A stretch of 64,000 bases of DNA from assembly GCA_900547395.1 (NCBI GenBank), contig URGP01000007.1, positions 45,707-109,706 on the forward strand, written 5' to 3'. Under the pieces are notes generated by a model. The model was not told the DNA's origin. It worked only from the letters and a program-made list of their open reading frames with translations, and ran no database searches. Below, one piece after another: positions 28,711 to 37,846 of this stretch (the first letter of the stretch is position 1; each line of letters starts with the position of its first letter). Both the position numbers and the translations under genes were made by a program. Source of the DNA: an uncultured Opitutales bacterium. Its GTDB lineage: Bacteria > Verrucomicrobiota > Verrucomicrobiia > Opitutales > Intestinicryptomonadaceae.

Positions 28711-29940
28711 ATGGCAAAATTCAGATATATAGGAAAAAACAAGGACGGCAAAGAGGTAAACGACGTCATTGAAGCTTCGAGCGAAGCCAATGCCCGTATG
28801 CAGCTTGGTTCGAGCGGCATAAAAGTCGCCCGAATCGCCGAACTTACGGAAGGCGAATTGGCAAAGAAACCAAAAAAAGCGTTGTTCGGTACGGGTGTCT
28901 CAAACGAAAATGTGACAATATTTTCGCGACAGCTTGCGACGCTTTTGAAGGCGGGCTTGCCTCTTTTGCGTTCATTGGAAGTAATCAGCAGACAGGAAAA
29001 GAACCCCTACTTCAAGTCGGTTTTGGAGCAAATCGCCGACAACGTGAGAACGGGTAATAAATTTTCCGACGGCTTGTCGCAGCATCCCAAGATATTCGAC
29101 CACCTCTATGTGAACATGGCGCGCGCGGGTGAAGCGGGCGGCGTATTGGACGTCGTGCTTGACAGAGTCGCGACTTTCCAGGAAAAGGCTCTTAAAATCA
29201 AGAGCAAAGTGAAGGGCGCAATGGTCTATCCTATCGTGATTATGGTTGTTGCGGTCGTCATTGTCAGCGTCTTGATGGTGTTCGTCGTCCCGAAATTCCA
29301 AAAGATTTTCGACGATATGTTAAAGGGCGCGCAAATGCCCGAAATCACCCAAATTGTTATCGGCATTTCAACATTCATGAAAGATAATATTTTGGCGACG
29401 CTCGGCATTATCGTTTTTGCGTTTGTATTCATCAAGATATTCTTCAAAACGAAATTCGGCAAACGCCTCTGGGATATTGCAATCTTGAAACTTCCTAAAA
29501 TCGGCAATCTCGCAATGATGTCAACCGTTGCGCGCTTTACACGCACATTCGGCACTTTGCTGGCTTCGGGCGTTCCAATTCTTGACGCCCTTAAAATCAC
29601 AAGCGGCACCATCAATAATGTTGTCATTACCGACGCTTTGCAAAGAGTCCACGACAGGGTTAGAGACGGCGAAAATCTTGCGGGTCCCTTAGACCAGCAA
29701 AAACTCTTCCCCACAATGGTTACGAGCATGGTTGAAGTCGGCGAAGAAACGGGGCAGCTTGCGGAAATGCTAAACCGTATCGCTGATAATTACGACGAAG
29801 AAGTCGATAACGCGGTCGGAGCGGTAACATCAATCATCGAACCTATAATGATTTTGCTTATGGCGGTTGTTGTCGGTTCCATCGTTATCGCGCTTTTCTT
29901 GCCGCTCATTCAAATCATCCAAACACTTACCGGCGGTTGA
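28711..29940 (+). CDS. Type II secretion/pilus inner membrane platform protein (GspF/PilC)
   Basis: A 409-residue polytopic membrane protein with the double T2SSF domain: each half carries FSRQLATLLKAGLPLLRSL or FTRTFGTLLASGVPILDAL, followed by a membrane hairpin, and one helix closes the C-terminus. It anchors the assembly ATPase in pilus or pseudopilus machines. It starts 18 bases after the second ATPase and ends the operon; a terminator follows at 29967. Confidence 0.92.
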   Translation: MAKFRYIGKNKDGKEVNDVIEASSEANARMQLGSSGIKVARIAELTEGELAKKPKKALFGTGVSNENVTIFSRQLATLLKAGLPLLRSLEVISRQEKNPYFKSVLEQIADNVRTGNKFSDGLSQHPKIFDHLYVNMARAGEAGGVLDVVLDRVATFQEKALKIKSKVKGAMVYPIVIMVVAVVIVSVLMVFVVPKFQKIFDDMLKGAQMPEITQIVIGISTFMKDNILATLGIIVFAFVFIKIFFKTKFGKRLWDIAILKLPKIGNLAMMSTVARFTRTFGTLLASGVPILDALKITSGTINNVVITDALQRVHDRVRDGENLAGPLDQQKLFPTMVTSMVEVGEETGQLAEMLNRIADNYDEEVDNAVGAVTSIIEPIMILLMAVVVGSIVIALFLPLIQIIQTLTGG

Positions 29941-29966
29941 TTTTTTGGAAAAATTCAAAATTTGGG

Positions 29967-29997
29967 AGAGCTTCGTTTTTGCGAAGCTCTTTTTTTA
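29967..29997 (+). terminator. Terminator after pilC/gspF
   Basis: AGAGCTTCG pairs with CGAAGCTCT around a 6-base loop, followed by seven T. Confidence 0.88.
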
Positions 29998-30515
29998 TAA
30001 AAACAGAAAAGGGCAGGGGGCATTCTTTGGTTTTTTCAATGCAGTTTTTGATAGGCTGCAAAGTTTATGTAAAGCACCTTTTTTATGGAATATTATGAAA
30101 TAAAAACTTGGGGATTTAGCCCGAAAAATGGCTATATTGCCAAACGTTTGACCTAAACTAAAAAATCCCTAAGCCTGTTTGCTGTGATTTAACGTTTAGA
30201 GGGATTTTTTACAATATACCAAAATCTCTGCCATATTTTTGAACAAAAAAAGGAACTGCAAGCTCTTTGTAATTTTCCTGCAATAGACTTTGTAAAACTG
30301 TCCTCAAAATCTCTTCCTAAAAGCGATTAAATGATAATTTATGTCAAATAAATCAGCGCGATATATTTTTTGTATTTGTCGCAGATTTTTTGTGAATTTC
30401 ATATTTGAGAATTTTTTTACTTGCAGTGAAAAACCTAATGCACCTTTGATAAAAAAATAAAATATAAAGCTTGCAAGGGAAGAGACAATGTGCATTATAA
30501 AACAAATATTTTTTA
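29998..30515. other. Non-coding spacer with a possible small structured RNA
   Basis: No convincing coding region is seen here. The main structure is at 30107-30210. CTTGGGGATTT (30107-30117) can pair with AAATCCCTAAG (30163-30173), while AAAAAATCCCT (30160-30170) pairs perfectly with AGGGATTTTTT (30200-30210). The two pairings share bases and exclude each other, and the second looks like a terminator. The rest is AT-rich up to the tRNA gene. Confidence 0.35.
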
Positions 30516-30603
<88 letters not shown>

Positions 30604-30615
30604 GTTTTTAAGCGT

Positions 30616-30653
30616 AAAAGGCAGATTTGCATTAAGTTGCGAATCTGCCTTTT
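30616..30653 (+). terminator. Terminator of tRNA-Ser(UGA)
   Basis: AAAAGGCAGATT pairs perfectly with AATCTGCCTTTT, 12 bases after the tRNA. Confidence 0.8.
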
Positions 30654-31162
30654 GTTGTGTCGGCGCACGGTAAAATGCAAGTGCTTGCAAATCAGTGGGG
30701 TCAACCCCAAAGAGAGTGGATTTTAATGAAAGACGCCGCATAGAACCAAGACCCTCAATCTGTAATTTTGGAAGTTTCGATAACCGTAAGCCATTCGTTG
30801 TATTAGTTTCATTTTCCTGTGGAAGCCTTCGGTTATTCCGTTGTTTTTTGTAAATCTCCACATTCGGATTATCGGCGCAAACCACTCGCTTATTGTCTCT
30901 GCGAGCCTCTCAAACTCTTGTGTCGCTTCGTATTTCATCTGTTTCATCATTGTTTTCAGTTCTCTTACATTCCTTTGCCGTTTGATGTTTCCTGTTCAGC
31001 AACTCGCATAATCGCTCCTTAAACTCGTAGGCTACCTTTATCGCAGGATTATCCTCAAAGAACTTTTTCAGTCTCTGGCGCTCATCGGATTTCAAGCGGT
31101 CTCCTCGTTTCCTTAGCGGATATATCAGTCTCCTGTTCCACTTTACCTCCTCCTGCGCTCCT

Positions 31163-31252
31163 TTGCAATTCAAGCGAAGCGCGAATGAGATTTTGCCGCA
31201 GGCAAAAAACCCGAAGGGCGAGACGGTTTGCGCATGCAAACGCGAGTCAAAA
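31163..31252. repeat. Palindrome-rich insert 2 in the transposase
   Basis: About 90 bases with no counterpart in ISL3 transposases. It holds short hairpins TTTTGCCGCAGGCAAAA (31191-31207) and GTTTGCGCATGCAAAC (31226-31241), and the module CCCGAAGGGCGAGA (31210-31223) that it shares with the other insert in opposite orientation. Confidence 0.7.
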
Positions 31253-31510
31253 CTCCATAAAGTGATACAACACAAGCCTTATTACATGGAACCTGTCCGC
31301 CAATATCTTCGCATTCGGAACGCATCTTCTAACTATGCTTCGGTAGCTGCTGCTTAAATCCATACACACAACTTTTACTCTATCTCTCCCCTTGTAGCTC
31401 ATCAACTTGCTTTCCACTAAGTTGCGCGATTTGCCCTCTATCACATCGTATACCCTGTGATGCGTTAAATCCGATATCGTCGTTGCAAACTTGTAGCCCT
31501 TATGTATGCT

Positions 31511-31615
31511 ATGTTGCACTCGCTCGCTTGGTTTTGCTTCGCAAAATCCGCGCTGTTCTCGCCCTTCGGGTAAAACACTTCGTGTTTTATGCTTCCCAAA
31601 AGCTTGCTTCGCAAC
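31511..31615. repeat. Palindrome-rich insert 1 in the transposase
   Basis: About 105 bases splitting the codons for GIDEYK from HKGYKFATT. It contains hairpins TTTTGCTTCGCAAAA (31532-31546) and AAAACACTTCGTGTTTT (31572-31588), plus TCTCGCCCTTCGGG (31557-31570), the reverse complement of the module in insert 2. The ends are roughly GTTGC and GCAAC. Confidence 0.7.
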
Positions 31616-32246
31616 TTTTGTATTCATCAATACCAATGATTGACGGGCATTCATAGCTTAGTTGCTCCTTGACCTTTATATCAAACCGTTCGTGGATTAC
31701 CCGCTCCACTGTGCTTTGCGATACCCTCAACCTTTTCGATATTTTCTTGTTCGTCGCCCCGTCAAGGTATTTGTCGATGATTTCATCCTTGGCGTTCTCG
31801 GACAACCGCTTGTTGCTTTTCAACCCCCGTATCGGCTCTCGATAAATACTCCCGCATTTCGGACACCGATATCGACGCGCCTTTATTATTACATCGTATA
31901 TCCGTCCGTCTATCGACGCTACTTTAGCTTTCCGATAATAGTGGTCGTAAAATACAACCTTCTTATGCCCGCACCCGCGGCAAGACGGTATACCGTCTTG
32001 TTTGTATTCCAACCTCGCAAAAAAGTCTCGACCTTTCCGCCAACTTCGTATTACTCTATAAAAATTAAATAGCATTAGAGGCATTGTAGGACTTTTGTCC
32101 TCTTTGCCTCCCTTTTTTTCTTCTTCTTTTTTCCTCATCCCAATATCTTTGACGATGAACGAATTTGTCTTGATGAATTTTATCGTTTTAATACCTTTTC
32201 TTATAGGATTTAATTAAGCTATTTGCGATAGATAAAAGGTATCAGA

Positions 32247-33986
32247 ATGGATTTAAGCAGTAAGGTTTCAAATAAGGCGAATTTAATTTGGGCGATTGCC
32301 GACAAGATAACAGGAGTTTACAAACCGCACGAATACGGCAAAGTAATACTGCCCCTTACAGTCATAAAGCGTTTTGATTCTATTTTGGAAGAAACAAAGT
32401 CTGCTGTGCTTGCGGCTAATGAAAAGTACGGCAAAATGGACAACGACATCATGCGTGATAATCTTCTTCGCAAAGCCGCAAAACAGCCTTTTTATAACAC
32501 GAGTAAATTCACGCTTCGCACATTGCTTGATGATCCTGATAATATTGACGACAATTTTGCGGTGTATCTGAATAGTTTTTCGCAAAACGTTTGCGATATT
32601 ATTGAAAAGTTCAAGTTCCAGAAAAACGAACTTCCCACGCTTCGCGAACACCATTTGTTGTTTGCGGTTTTGCAAGAATTTGCCACTGACAAGGCAGATA
32701 TGCATCCGTCTCGCGTAAGCAATATTGAAATGGGTTATATCTTTGAAGAGCTCATTCGCAAATTTTCGGAAAGCCATAACGAAGATGCGGGGCAGCACTA
32801 TACGCCAAGAGAAGTCATTGCGCTTATGGTGCATATACTTTTAAATTTTGACGATGCAATTTTATCGACAAACGATGCGCGCACAATTTACGACCCTGCT
32901 TGCGGTACGGGCGGTATGCTGACAGTTGCAAACGAGTATATAAAAAGCCATAATAGCGAAGCCCGTTTGCTCTGTTTCGGGCAAGAAATAAACGACGAAA
33001 CTTTTGCAATCGCAAAGGCGGATATGCTCATTAAGGGCGAAGATGATGGTCTTATACGCAACGGCAATACGATTTCAGACGATAAATTTCCAAATCAAAC
33101 ATTCAACTACATTATATCAAATCCGCCTTTTGGCAGAGAATGGAAGAATGAAAAAACCAATGTTGAAAAAGAAGCAAAAATAAAAAAGGAAAACGGCGGA
33201 CGCTTTTTTATGGGCTTGCCTTCCATAGGCGATAGCCAGATGTTGTTTTTGTCTAACGCAGTGGCAAAGATGAAGCCTGTTGAAGATGGTGGTAGCCGTG
33301 TAGCGATTGTTCATAACGGTTCTCCGCTTTTCACCGGCGATGCGGGTAGCGGCCCCAGCGATATCCGCAAATATATTTTAGAACACGATTTGCTTGAAGC
33401 TATAATAGCCTTGCCTAACGACATTTTCTACAACACGGGAATTGCAACATACATTTGGATTTTGAGCAATAATAAAGAAAAACGTCGTATTGGCAAAGTT
33501 CAACTTATCAATGCAAATGGACTTTACGAAAAACGCCGAAAGAGTCTTGGTAATAAGCGCAACGATATTCCAAAATCTGCCATCGAAAAAATCGCAAAAA
33601 TCTATGGCGATTTTAAAGAAAACAAGATTAGCAAAATTTTCAAAAATGAAGATTTTGGATACCGCAAAGTTGTTGTTGAACGCCCATTGAAAGATGAAAA
33701 AGGCAAGACCGTTTTGAAGAAAGGTAAACCTCAGCCAGATCCGAAACTGCGCGATACCGAAAATATCCCACTTTCAGAAGACGTTGCCGAATATATGAAA
33801 CGTGAAGTTTTGCCATACGCACCTGACGCTTGGATTGACGAAAGCAAAACAAAAATCGGTTACGAAATTCCATTCACACGCTATTTTTACGAATACACGC
33901 CGCCGACACCATCGGCAGATTTGATGAAAGAAATTCTGCAAATAGAATCCGAACTCAAGGGCTCTATGGAAAGGATTTTCGAGTAA
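32247..33986 (+). CDS. hsdM: Type I restriction-modification DNA methyltransferase subunit
   Basis: A 579-residue N6-adenine methyltransferase. The N-terminal helical domain (NLIWAIADKITGVYKPHEYG) is followed by the AdoMet-binding motif YDPACGTGGM from residue 215 and the catalytic NPPF at residues 292-295. It marks host DNA at the site read by HsdS and forms the M2S core of the restriction complex. It is the first gene of a five-gene cluster (hsdM, hsdS, OLD nuclease, helicase, hsdR) with tiny gaps, 2 bases before hsdS. Confidence 0.95.
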   Translation: MDLSSKVSNKANLIWAIADKITGVYKPHEYGKVILPLTVIKRFDSILEETKSAVLAANEKYGKMDNDIMRDNLLRKAAKQPFYNTSKFTLRTLLDDPDNIDDNFAVYLNSFSQNVCDIIEKFKFQKNELPTLREHHLLFAVLQEFATDKADMHPSRVSNIEMGYIFEELIRKFSESHNEDAGQHYTPREVIALMVHILLNFDDAILSTNDARTIYDPACGTGGMLTVANEYIKSHNSEARLLCFGQEINDETFAIAKADMLIKGEDDGLIRNGNTISDDKFPNQTFNYIISNPPFGREWKNEKTNVEKEAKIKKENGGRFFMGLPSIGDSQMLFLSNAVAKMKPVEDGGSRVAIVHNGSPLFTGDAGSGPSDIRKYILEHDLLEAIIALPNDIFYNTGIATYIWILSNNKEKRRIGKVQLINANGLYEKRRKSLGNKRNDIPKSAIEKIAKIYGDFKENKISKIFKNEDFGYRKVVVERPLKDEKGKTVLKKGKPQPDPKLRDTENIPLSEDVAEYMKREVLPYAPDAWIDESKTKIGYEIPFTRYFYEYTPPTPSADLMKEILQIESELKGSMERIFE

Positions 33987-33988
33987 AT

Positions 33989-35269
33989 ATGAAATCAAGC
34001 GGCATAGAGTGGATTGGCGATATTCCTGATGATTGGAGTATTGTAAAAATAAAACATATAGGAAAATTAATTGGTGGTTCCGGTTTTCCAGAAGAATATC
34101 AAGGCATAAATGGAGAAGAAATACCATTTATAAAAGTAAAATCATTGGTTGAAAATCCAATAACAAGAGAAGGTAAAGATTCTATATCAGAATTAACAAG
34201 ATTAAAACTGAAAGCTGAAAAAATCGTAAAAGGATCTATCGTATTTGCTAAAGTTGGAGCAGCATTGTTGCTTCAACGATTTAGAGTATTGGAATTTGAT
34301 TCTTGCATTGATAATAATATGATGGCATTTGTGCCAATATCCATAAACTCAATATATTTTAAATATGTTACAAGTTTGTTTGATTTCTCTTATTTCGTAA
34401 ATCCAGGAACGGTGCCCTCAATAAACCAAGAACAGGTTGGAAATATAAATATTTCATATCCACCTTTGGTCTCGCAACAAAAGATAGCGGATTATTTGGA
34501 TGAGAAGTGTGGGGAGATTGATAAGACAATCGAAAAGCAGAAAAAAGGTATCGAAAAACTTAAAGCCTATAAGCAATCGCTAATTTCCGAAACTGTCACA
34601 AAAGGCCTCAACAAATCTACCCCTCTCAAACCCAGCGGAATAGATTATATCGGCGATATTCCAACCCATTGGGATGTGAAAAAATTAAAAACATTATTAA
34701 AAGAACCATTAACTTATGGTGCGAATGAAAGTGGTATTTTATTTAATGAAAACGAGCCTAGATACATTAGGATTACAGATATTAAAGACGAACAATCTCT
34801 TCGTGATGACATTCCTCAATCTCTACCAGAAAATAAGGCAAAAGACTATATTCTTCAAAATGATGATATTCTATTAGCAAGAAGTGGTGCAACTGTTGGA
34901 AAAACTTTTATCTATAAATCAGATTTTGGAAGGTGTGCATTTGCAGGATATTTGATACGAGCACGTATGGATGTTTCACAAATGTTACCTATATTCTTTA
35001 TATATTATTCTCTCTCTTTCTGCTATTTTGAATGGAAATCAAGGATATTCATTCAAGCAACAATACAAAATATAGGAGCAAATAAATATAATAATATGGA
35101 GATCCCAACACCTCCAATTTCTGAACAAAATCAAATTGCGGAGTATCTCGATGTAAAATGTTCTGAAATTGATTCTACTATAAATAAAAAACAAAATTTA
35201 ATAGAAAAACTTGACGCATATAAAAAATCCCTTATCTTCGAATACGTAACAGGTAAACAAAAAATTTAG
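33989..35269 (+). CDS. hsdS: Type I restriction-modification specificity subunit
   Basis: A 426-residue DNA recognition subunit with two target recognition domains. Each half begins with the same motif (GIEWIGDIPDDW and GIDYIGDIPTHW) and ends with a long helix that spaces the domains (EIDKTIEKQKKGIEKLKAYK, and EIDSTINKKQNLIEKLDAYK). The two variable domains are clearly AT-rich compared with hsdM. The specificity cannot be predicted. It ends 4 bases before the OLD nuclease gene. Confidence 0.93.
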   Translation: MKSSGIEWIGDIPDDWSIVKIKHIGKLIGGSGFPEEYQGINGEEIPFIKVKSLVENPITREGKDSISELTRLKLKAEKIVKGSIVFAKVGAALLLQRFRVLEFDSCIDNNMMAFVPISINSIYFKYVTSLFDFSYFVNPGTVPSINQEQVGNINISYPPLVSQQKIADYLDEKCGEIDKTIEKQKKGIEKLKAYKQSLISETVTKGLNKSTPLKPSGIDYIGDIPTHWDVKKLKTLLKEPLTYGANESGILFNENEPRYIRITDIKDEQSLRDDIPQSLPENKAKDYILQNDDILLARSGATVGKTFIYKSDFGRCAFAGYLIRARMDVSQMLPIFFIYYSLSFCYFEWKSRIFIQATIQNIGANKYNNMEIPTPPISEQNQIAEYLDVKCSEIDSTINKKQNLIEKLDAYKKSLIFEYVTGKQKI

Positions 35270-35273
35270 ATAT

Positions 35274-36827
35274 ATGGCAGTCACTATAAAAAGAATTGTA
35301 TTAAATAATTTTAAGAAATTTAAAAAACTATCAGTTGATTTCAATGACGGGAAAAATATAATAGTCGGAGACAATGAAACAGGGAAAAGTACTATTTTGA
35401 CGGCTATAGATTTAGTCTTATCTGCTAGTATATCAAAGATTGAACGCTTTGGACTAGAGAATCTTTTCAATAGGAGTGCAATTGATGAGTTTCTTTCGTT
35501 GGAAACTCGTAAGCGAACAATAAATGAACTACCTCATTTATCTATTGATGTATATTTAAATGGCATAACAGACCAGATTTTTGAAGGTAAAAATAACCTT
35601 GAAAAAACGTATGACATAGGAATAAGATTAGATATTTCTCCAAGTGACGATCAAGAGGAAATAATAAATGCGATAATCTCAGGCGATAACAAGACGTTCC
35701 CGTTTGAATACTACAAAATTCAGTTTTTCACATTCGCTGGTAATTCTTATCATAAATTCAATAAGATATTCACAAATATTCTAATAGATAATTCCGACAT
35801 AGACGGAGAATATGCAAAGCGAGAATACATAAAAGGCGTATATTATAAAACGTCACAAATCCAAGATAGAGTAAGACATCAATATAATTTTAGAAATACT
35901 CATGACAATTTTTCGGAAAATTTTTTAAGCGAGATTTCTTCGGGCTCAATTTCGTTTAAAGTTCCCTCTAACAATAAATTTTCGCTAGAGAATCAGCTTC
36001 AAATCTATCATGAAAATGTCAATATAAATAACAAAGGTAAGGGTTATCAAAATTTAATAAAAACTAAATATGCACTACAAAAAACACAAGATACATTAAA
36101 TAAGCTTATACTTATTGAAGAACCTGAGAATCATCTAAGTGCAACTAATATGCTAAAGCTTTTAGATGAGATATCTAAATATACAGACGGGCAGATGTTC
36201 ATTACAACTCATAGCAATATGATAACATCGCGATTGGGACTTGAGAATCTTTTTATATTAAGTGGCATTGACTCTGTAAGTAAACTTTCCGATTTAAAGA
36301 AAGATACGTCAGAATTTTTCATTAAGGCTCCGAACAGCAATATATTGAATTTTGTACTTTCTAAAAAAGTAATTCTTGTTGAAGGGCATGCCGAATATAT
36401 TCTCATGGAAAAATTTATAAAAAGTACATGTGGAAAGATGAATAACGACGTCCAAATTATATCCGTGAATGGATTATCTTTTAAACGTTACTTAGAGATT
36501 GCAAAAATAACTGGGGGGAAAACGGCTGTTATTACTGACAATGATGGTGACTATACCAATAATGTTAAGGAAAAATACTCTGATTATAACAAGTATCCTA
36601 ATATCAAGATATTTTCTCCAGAAGATAATGCTATAACAACGTTTGAAAAAGCTATTTACAAGTGTAATAAAGACTTATGCGAGAATAAATTCGGTGCCGA
36701 AAGGAAAGATGTTGTACATTATATGCTATCAAATAAGTCGGATTGTGCGTTTGAACTCTTAAAGTCTGACGAAACACTAATAGTTCCAGAGTATATTAGA
36801 AATGGTATAACATGGATAAGCGTTTAA
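35274..36827 (+). CDS. OLD-family ATP-dependent nuclease (Gabija GajA-like)
   Basis: A 517-residue protein with an N-terminal ABC-type ATPase and a C-terminal TOPRIM nuclease domain. Seen directly: Walker A GDNETGKST (residues 32-40), Walker B LIEEPENHL with Glu282-Glu283, switch His in TTHSN, TOPRIM Glu370 in LVEGHAEY, and Asp422/Asp424 in TDNDGDY. This layout next to a UvrD-like helicase is that of class 2 OLD proteins, which include GajA of the Gabija anti-phage system. It is AT-rich, overlaps the helicase gene by 16 bases, and lies between hsdS and hsdR. The Gabija name is inferred from family and context; the helicase partner is shorter than usual. Confidence 0.75.
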   Translation: MAVTIKRIVLNNFKKFKKLSVDFNDGKNIIVGDNETGKSTILTAIDLVLSASISKIERFGLENLFNRSAIDEFLSLETRKRTINELPHLSIDVYLNGITDQIFEGKNNLEKTYDIGIRLDISPSDDQEEIINAIISGDNKTFPFEYYKIQFFTFAGNSYHKFNKIFTNILIDNSDIDGEYAKREYIKGVYYKTSQIQDRVRHQYNFRNTHDNFSENFLSEISSGSISFKVPSNNKFSLENQLQIYHENVNINNKGKGYQNLIKTKYALQKTQDTLNKLILIEEPENHLSATNMLKLLDEISKYTDGQMFITTHSNMITSRLGLENLFILSGIDSVSKLSDLKKDTSEFFIKAPNSNILNFVLSKKVILVEGHAEYILMEKFIKSTCGKMNNDVQIISVNGLSFKRYLEIAKITGGKTAVITDNDGDYTNNVKEKYSDYNKYPNIKIFSPEDNAITTFEKAIYKCNKDLCENKFGAERKDVVHYMLSNKSDCAFELLKSDETLIVPEYIRNGITWISV

Positions 36828-37840
36828 TTTTAGCCGTAGCAGGCTCTGGTAAAACTACGTTTATTGTAGATCACATAGAATCTACACAGCGCGTTTTGCT
36901 TATTACATATACAGATAACAATTACAATATATTAATAAAAAAACTCCGTGATAAGTTTCATGTAATACCTAAAAACATATATGTAACAACCTATTTTTCT
37001 TTCTTATACTCTTTTTGTTTTAAGCCATTTTATTTTCTAGACTATCGAACTAAAGGGCTAACTTTTAAACAGGTATCCCAACAAATTTTAAGTATTCCTA
37101 AGAAAAATATTGCTCGTTATATTACAAAATCAAAATATGTATATCATTGTAACTTAGCGGATTTTTTGTTGCGTCATAATATTAACTTGATTATGGAACG
37201 AATTAAGCGACATTACGACTACATATATATTGACGAGGTGCAAGACTTTGCATCGTATGATTTTGACTTTATATTAAAAATTGCAAAATGCGATATTAAT
37301 ATCTTATATTTAGGCGATTTTTATCAACATACTTTTGACACAAGTAATTCGGGTAACAAAGCCAGTAATTTATACAAAAACGGAATTGCTAATTATGAGA
37401 AAAAATTTAATGGAATTTTAAATATTGACAAAGTTACTCTTTCAAAAAGTTATCGTTGCAAAAGAAATATTTGTGATTTCATATCAATGTTAGGTATGAA
37501 AATTCAATCTCATCACGAAGAAGATGCTTGTATTACCCCATTAGAAAAGGAAAATGAGATACTTGATTGCTTAAAAAATGATAATATTGTAAAATTATTT
37601 TATAAAGAATGTCAAAAATATCCTTTTAACTCAAACAATTGGGGTGCTTGTAAAGGTTCTACTTTTGGTGATGTTTGTGTTATAACTACGAAAGACGTTC
37701 ATGCTGCAATAAAAACAAAATTCTTTGAAAATCTTAGCCCAATTACACGTAATAAGTTTTATGTTGCATGTTCAAGAGCAAGTAATAATCTTTTCTTCAT
37801 TGAGGGTTCAAAGGTTAAGTCATTTAAGAAGTCAATATAA
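36812..37840 (+). CDS. Short UvrD-like helicase (GajB-like)
   Basis: A 342-residue superfamily 1 helicase. Motif I is AVAGSGKTT (Lys14), motif II DEVQ at residues 141-144, motif III YLGDFYQHTFDT, motif IV LSKSYRCKRNICDF, and motif VI KFYVACSRASNNL. Known GajB proteins are near 490 residues, so the accessory 1B/2B domains are reduced here. It overlaps the OLD nuclease gene, as in Gabija operons, and is followed 6 bases later by hsdR. It may sense or process DNA ends together with the OLD nuclease. Confidence 0.75.
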   Translation: MDKRLILAVAGSGKTTFIVDHIESTQRVLLITYTDNNYNILIKKLRDKFHVIPKNIYVTTYFSFLYSFCFKPFYFLDYRTKGLTFKQVSQQILSIPKKNIARYITKSKYVYHCNLADFLLRHNINLIMERIKRHYDYIYIDEVQDFASYDFDFILKIAKCDINILYLGDFYQHTFDTSNSGNKASNLYKNGIANYEKKFNGILNIDKVTLSKSYRCKRNICDFISMLGMKIQSHHEEDACITPLEKENEILDCLKNDNIVKLFYKECQKYPFNSNNWGACKGSTFGDVCVITTKDVHAAIKTKFFENLSPITRNKFYVACSRASNNLFFIEGSKVKSFKKSI

Positions 37841-37846
37841 TAAAAT

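Larger units (their letters stand above)
30723..32138 (-). pseudogene. ISL3-family transposase, broken by two inserts and a frameshift
   Basis: Four pieces in successive frames together make one ISL3-type transposase. Piece 1 (32138 to about 31616) has the zinc-binding motif CRGCGHKK with CPKCG, a helix-turn-helix (LRVSQSTVERVIHE) and the first catalytic part SIIGIDEYK. Piece 2 has YKFATTISDL, CMDLSSSY and ILADRFHVIRLV with the second catalytic Asp. Piece 3 has LLNRKHQTAKECKR. Piece 4 carries FTKNNGITEGFHRKMKL with the last catalytic Glu and ends YRLRVLVLCG. Palindrome-rich sequence separates pieces 1-2 and 2-3, each shifting the frame; a small indel separates 3-4. No active enzyme can be made. 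Confidence 0.85.
30697..32158 (-). mobile_element. ISL3-family-like insertion sequence, degenerate copy
   Basis: An insertion sequence with one transposase frame on the minus strand. The start-side end (plus 32136-32158, reading GTTCATCGTCAAAGAT on the minus strand) is shared with a second copy at the right edge of the window. The other end near 30697 (GTCAACCCCAAAGAGAGTGG) resembles it as an imperfect inverted repeat, so the boundaries are approximate. It lies 44 bases past the tRNA-Ser terminator. The element is disabled by two inserts and a frameshift. Confidence 0.7.

Noticed and set aside
28711..29940. A complete pilus operon
   Set aside because: Only assembly ATPases and the platform protein are here; no pilin, prepilin peptidase or secretin was found nearby.
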